From Sclerotinia nivalis (lineage: Eukaryota > Ascomycota > Leotiomycetes > Helotiales > Sclerotiniaceae): 64,000 nucleotides of DNA. This document shows, piece after piece, positions 61,597-64,000 of this stretch (position 1 is its first letter; each line of letters opens with the position of its first letter). Below the pieces are notes generated by a model that searched no databases, was not told where the DNA came from, and saw only the letters and a list, made by a program, of their open reading frames with translations. The stretch lies in the NCBI GenBank assembly GCA_029531795.1, contig JAPEIS010000008.1, forward strand, positions 310,001 through 374,000, in the 5' to 3' direction. Position numbers and translations under genes: made by a program.

Positions 61597-63403
61597 ATTA
61601 TAATCGTCATTCTAAAGGGATTGGTTAAAATAATAATAATAAAAGAAATCTCTTTTGTATATAATATTCATATCAAAAAGAACTGTATCTTTATTTTCCT
61701 GAAATGAATAATTATTATACCTTATATTTCCTCCTCGATAAGTAATTTAATATTGTAATAGAATAAAGACTAATTTCAAATCTTTCATTCCTCTAATTCT
61801 AACTTACAAATGATTTATACTGAACTTATTCAAAAGATCAATTATCTCATCAATAACGATATCGGTATTTCAATCTTGTGTATATAAAACTGAGCTAATT
61901 CTAATAACAAACAATGTTTTCATATATTCGCTTACAATATACAAAACAATAATTTGATAAAACTTAAACCTTTCGTAAATATAGACCATTGAATCTTTAA
62001 AAGAATACTATTTGTATACTTTATTCATCATTTTTTTGAAATTCATAAAACTAGAATCATTTAGATCGACTTTGAATTGTCTCGTAATCTTCTTGTCCAT
62101 TTGAATATACAGACTATATAGGAAAAGTCTTCCAATTTCGAATTCCATAATTATATAATTGTCGATGAATTATATAATTGAAAATACAAACTTGACAATA
62201 TAATCCTTTATTATAATCAAATTCGTATTATAGTTTCCCTTATTCTTCTTTCGTTGATTATCAACAAATTGATCTAGGAAATCACAAGTACCAATCACTT
62301 ACTGGATATCATAATCACAGAAACAATAGAGCAAGACAGATTTTAGTTCCCTTTTCCAATTGTATTTGTTGAGATTGTACTCTGATATAAGTTTGATCTG
62401 AATAAAGATAAATTGATTACAATACTACAGAAGATAAATCTGTATCTCCTTATCGATTATACTACAATCGATCTGCAAAGTTTCCCAAATGATAACAAAA
62501 TCCGATATATCAATTCCATTAAAAATAAAAACAACAAAACTTCTAATATATAATATAATAAAGTACATATATATATAATCTACAATAATATAATCCATAA
62601 AATAGATTACAAATGAAATCTTTAATTGAGAATCTATATCGTCGTTCTTCTTAGTTTTTTTTAGCTTTTCCTTCTTCTCTTCTTGTAGTATTTCTATTAA
62701 TATCAATAACGAACTCTTTATTAAAATCAAAAGAATCAATAGTATCCTTTAATTCATATACAATTTCTATTGATTGACTTATAGAAGGTTCTAGATTCTT
62801 TATAATAATAAAAGAAAAAAAGATTTGAATAAAAGATTATTTAATATATTATAGATTATAATATAATTGAAAGGTATCGAGATTGTCAAAGTCTGATTCA
62901 ACTTTGGATTCTCGATAATCTTCATTGTTTATATTTTCCTTTAATAAAATTTCAAAGGGAAGTAGAAAAATATAAGAAACTTTCTTCTAAGGTATTCCTT
63001 TTTGCAAAGGAATTATATAAATTTCAAATCCTTCCAAGTAGGACTTTTTAAAATACATCTTAAATTTTTGATAGCCGATATCAAAGATAGCAAATTAATA
63101 TCCTGTATTCCGATCCTCCCTTAACTTCTATTTATAAATAAGCATATATCAGTTTCAATTATTTATAAAATATACGAAATCCTTCAATTAGTTAGATTGC
63201 ATTCAGTTAAAATTGTCTTCGAAATCGAATCTTCGGATTCGAAAGTATATAGATTCGATCATTGATAGAAAATCCTTACAATATTTGGAATCGATTATAC
63301 CTTGAACATTACTAATTCTAACTCCGAGTAAAAGCTTTATTGGTGCACTCCTCCCTTGTAAAGTACAATAAAGTAATTCGCTAGGATCATTCATCTTCAA
63401 CAC

Positions 63404-63869
63404 AATGGGTCAATACAAATAAAAGGGAATCGAAAACCGAACTCTCCTATTTATCGTTTAGCAATTCCACTTTTGAAAAGGTTTATCCTTTCAGGGTTAA
63501 TCCTATCCCCCATTAACAAATTGCTATTTCTACTTTCTTTTCAATATAGTTTCCTTACAAAAAGATTCGTACAATGTAAACCGTACAGTTCGATCCCTAC
63601 ATAAATCATCATTGTAAAAGAGATAGATCGAGATATATACGTCTCGATAGCACATTGCGAAAGGAAATAGGATACGAATTAATCAGACTACATTATATAA
63701 ACTTCGAATAGTAGAACTAAAATGAATAATAATGGGTTGGGGGTTATATATAATGGATATACAAAAAGATTAGCGAAAACGATTGATTATTCTAGAAGGG
63801 AAGGCAAAGCCTTCTCCTTATATTTAACTACAAAGGATCATATGATCTAATGCCCATGAACTAGCTACG
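63404..63869. other. AT-rich spacer between G2 and the last G1 fragment
   Basis: No homology to the other repeats in the window was recognised. Contains small inverted repeats such as GAAGG...CCTTC near 63797-63820 and GATCATATGATC at 63837-63848. It could hold the missing G2 5' LTR. Confidence 0.35.
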
Positions 63870-64000
63870 TATGTGGCCCTAGCAATCCAACTTTCTCACA
63901 CTATTAAAAGAATTCATACTGAAATCCAATGAGTCTTCGGTCAATGATCTACTATTACACAAATCCTAGCAGAATTGGATGCTCCAGTGATACCAAACCT
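63870..64000 (+). mobile_element. Third G1-family fragment, gag start, cut by window end
   Basis: From about 63910 to the edge it matches the gag start of G1a (from 41571) and G1b (from 45560). It keeps C and G at many sites where one or other of those copies has T or A, so it is the least mutated of the three. No LTR precedes it, so it is a truncated copy or a 5'-broken one. Confidence 0.7.

Larger units (their letters stand above)
54883..63403 (-). mobile_element. G2 Ty3/gypsy element, 5' and central part
   Basis: A RIP-decayed minus-strand gypsy polyprotein. Order on the minus strand is a gag-like region (63403 to about 61150), protease-like segment, reverse transcriptase, RNase H, integrase (VDNGPENK near 57500 and IYHPQINRIIEK) and a C-terminal region that continues at 40981-39183 beyond G1a. 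Its sequence is a different family from G1, with RT motif SLIDFFSGYDQ. I could not identify its LTRs. Confidence 0.75.

Overview
The window looks like a filamentous ascomycete nuclear genome (Pezizomycotina). Genes have short GT-AG introns (about 45-150 bp), there is a fungal Zn2Cys6 regulator, and repeats are decayed by C-to-T and G-to-A transitions in the manner of repeat-induced point mutation (RIP). Gene style and the moderate GC of the gene-bearing part suggest a Leotiomycete such as a Sclerotiniaceae relative; that placement is inference.

Positions 1-31.5 kb are the gene-bearing part. From the left: a short TIR element (a MITE candidate) at 3-298; a cluster of minisatellites at 0.9-1.4 kb; a tandem full-size WHITE-type ABC transporter (minus, 4 exons); two decayed or uncertain genes (7.0-8.2 kb and 9.8-10.4 kb); MSH2 (minus) divergent from a TRM10 tRNA methyltransferase, sharing a 261-bp promoter that carries an ACGCGT box; a MIS14/NSL1 kinetochore subunit (minus); a Zn2Cys6 transcription factor (plus, 5 exons); a small conserved-looking protein of unknown function with a frame problem at one intron; the 26S proteasome ATPase RPT3 (plus, 5 exons); an unrecognised 241-residue ORF; and a SnoaL/NTF2-like small protein. 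MSH2, TRM10, MIS14 and RPT3 are housekeeping genes (mismatch repair, tRNA m1G9/m1A9, kinetochore, proteasome).

From about 31.5 kb to the right edge the sequence becomes very AT-rich and consists almost entirely of RIP-decayed LTR retrotransposons. A minus-strand Ty1/copia element (31603-39182, LTRs about 360 bp) lies beside a minus-strand Ty3/gypsy element (here G2). G2 is split at 40981/54883 by a plus-strand chromodomain Ty3/gypsy element (G1a, 40982-54882, TSD AGTAG). G1a is split by a second copy of the same family (G1b, 45033-51832, TSD TCAAG). The 3' LTR of G1a contains a GC-rich, almost unmutated 237-bp solo-LTR-like insertion (54612-54848, TSD CAACC). The exact target-site duplications give the order of insertion: G2, then G1a, then G1b; the GC-rich element entered the G1a LTR after that LTR had decayed. 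A further G1-family fragment starts near 63.9 kb and runs off the window.

No rRNA, tRNA or CRISPR array was recognised. The most informative part is the nested, heterochromatin-like transposon island: chromodomain integrases, strand-patchy RIP, mutated reverse-transcriptase catalytic residues, and one young insertion that escaped mutation.
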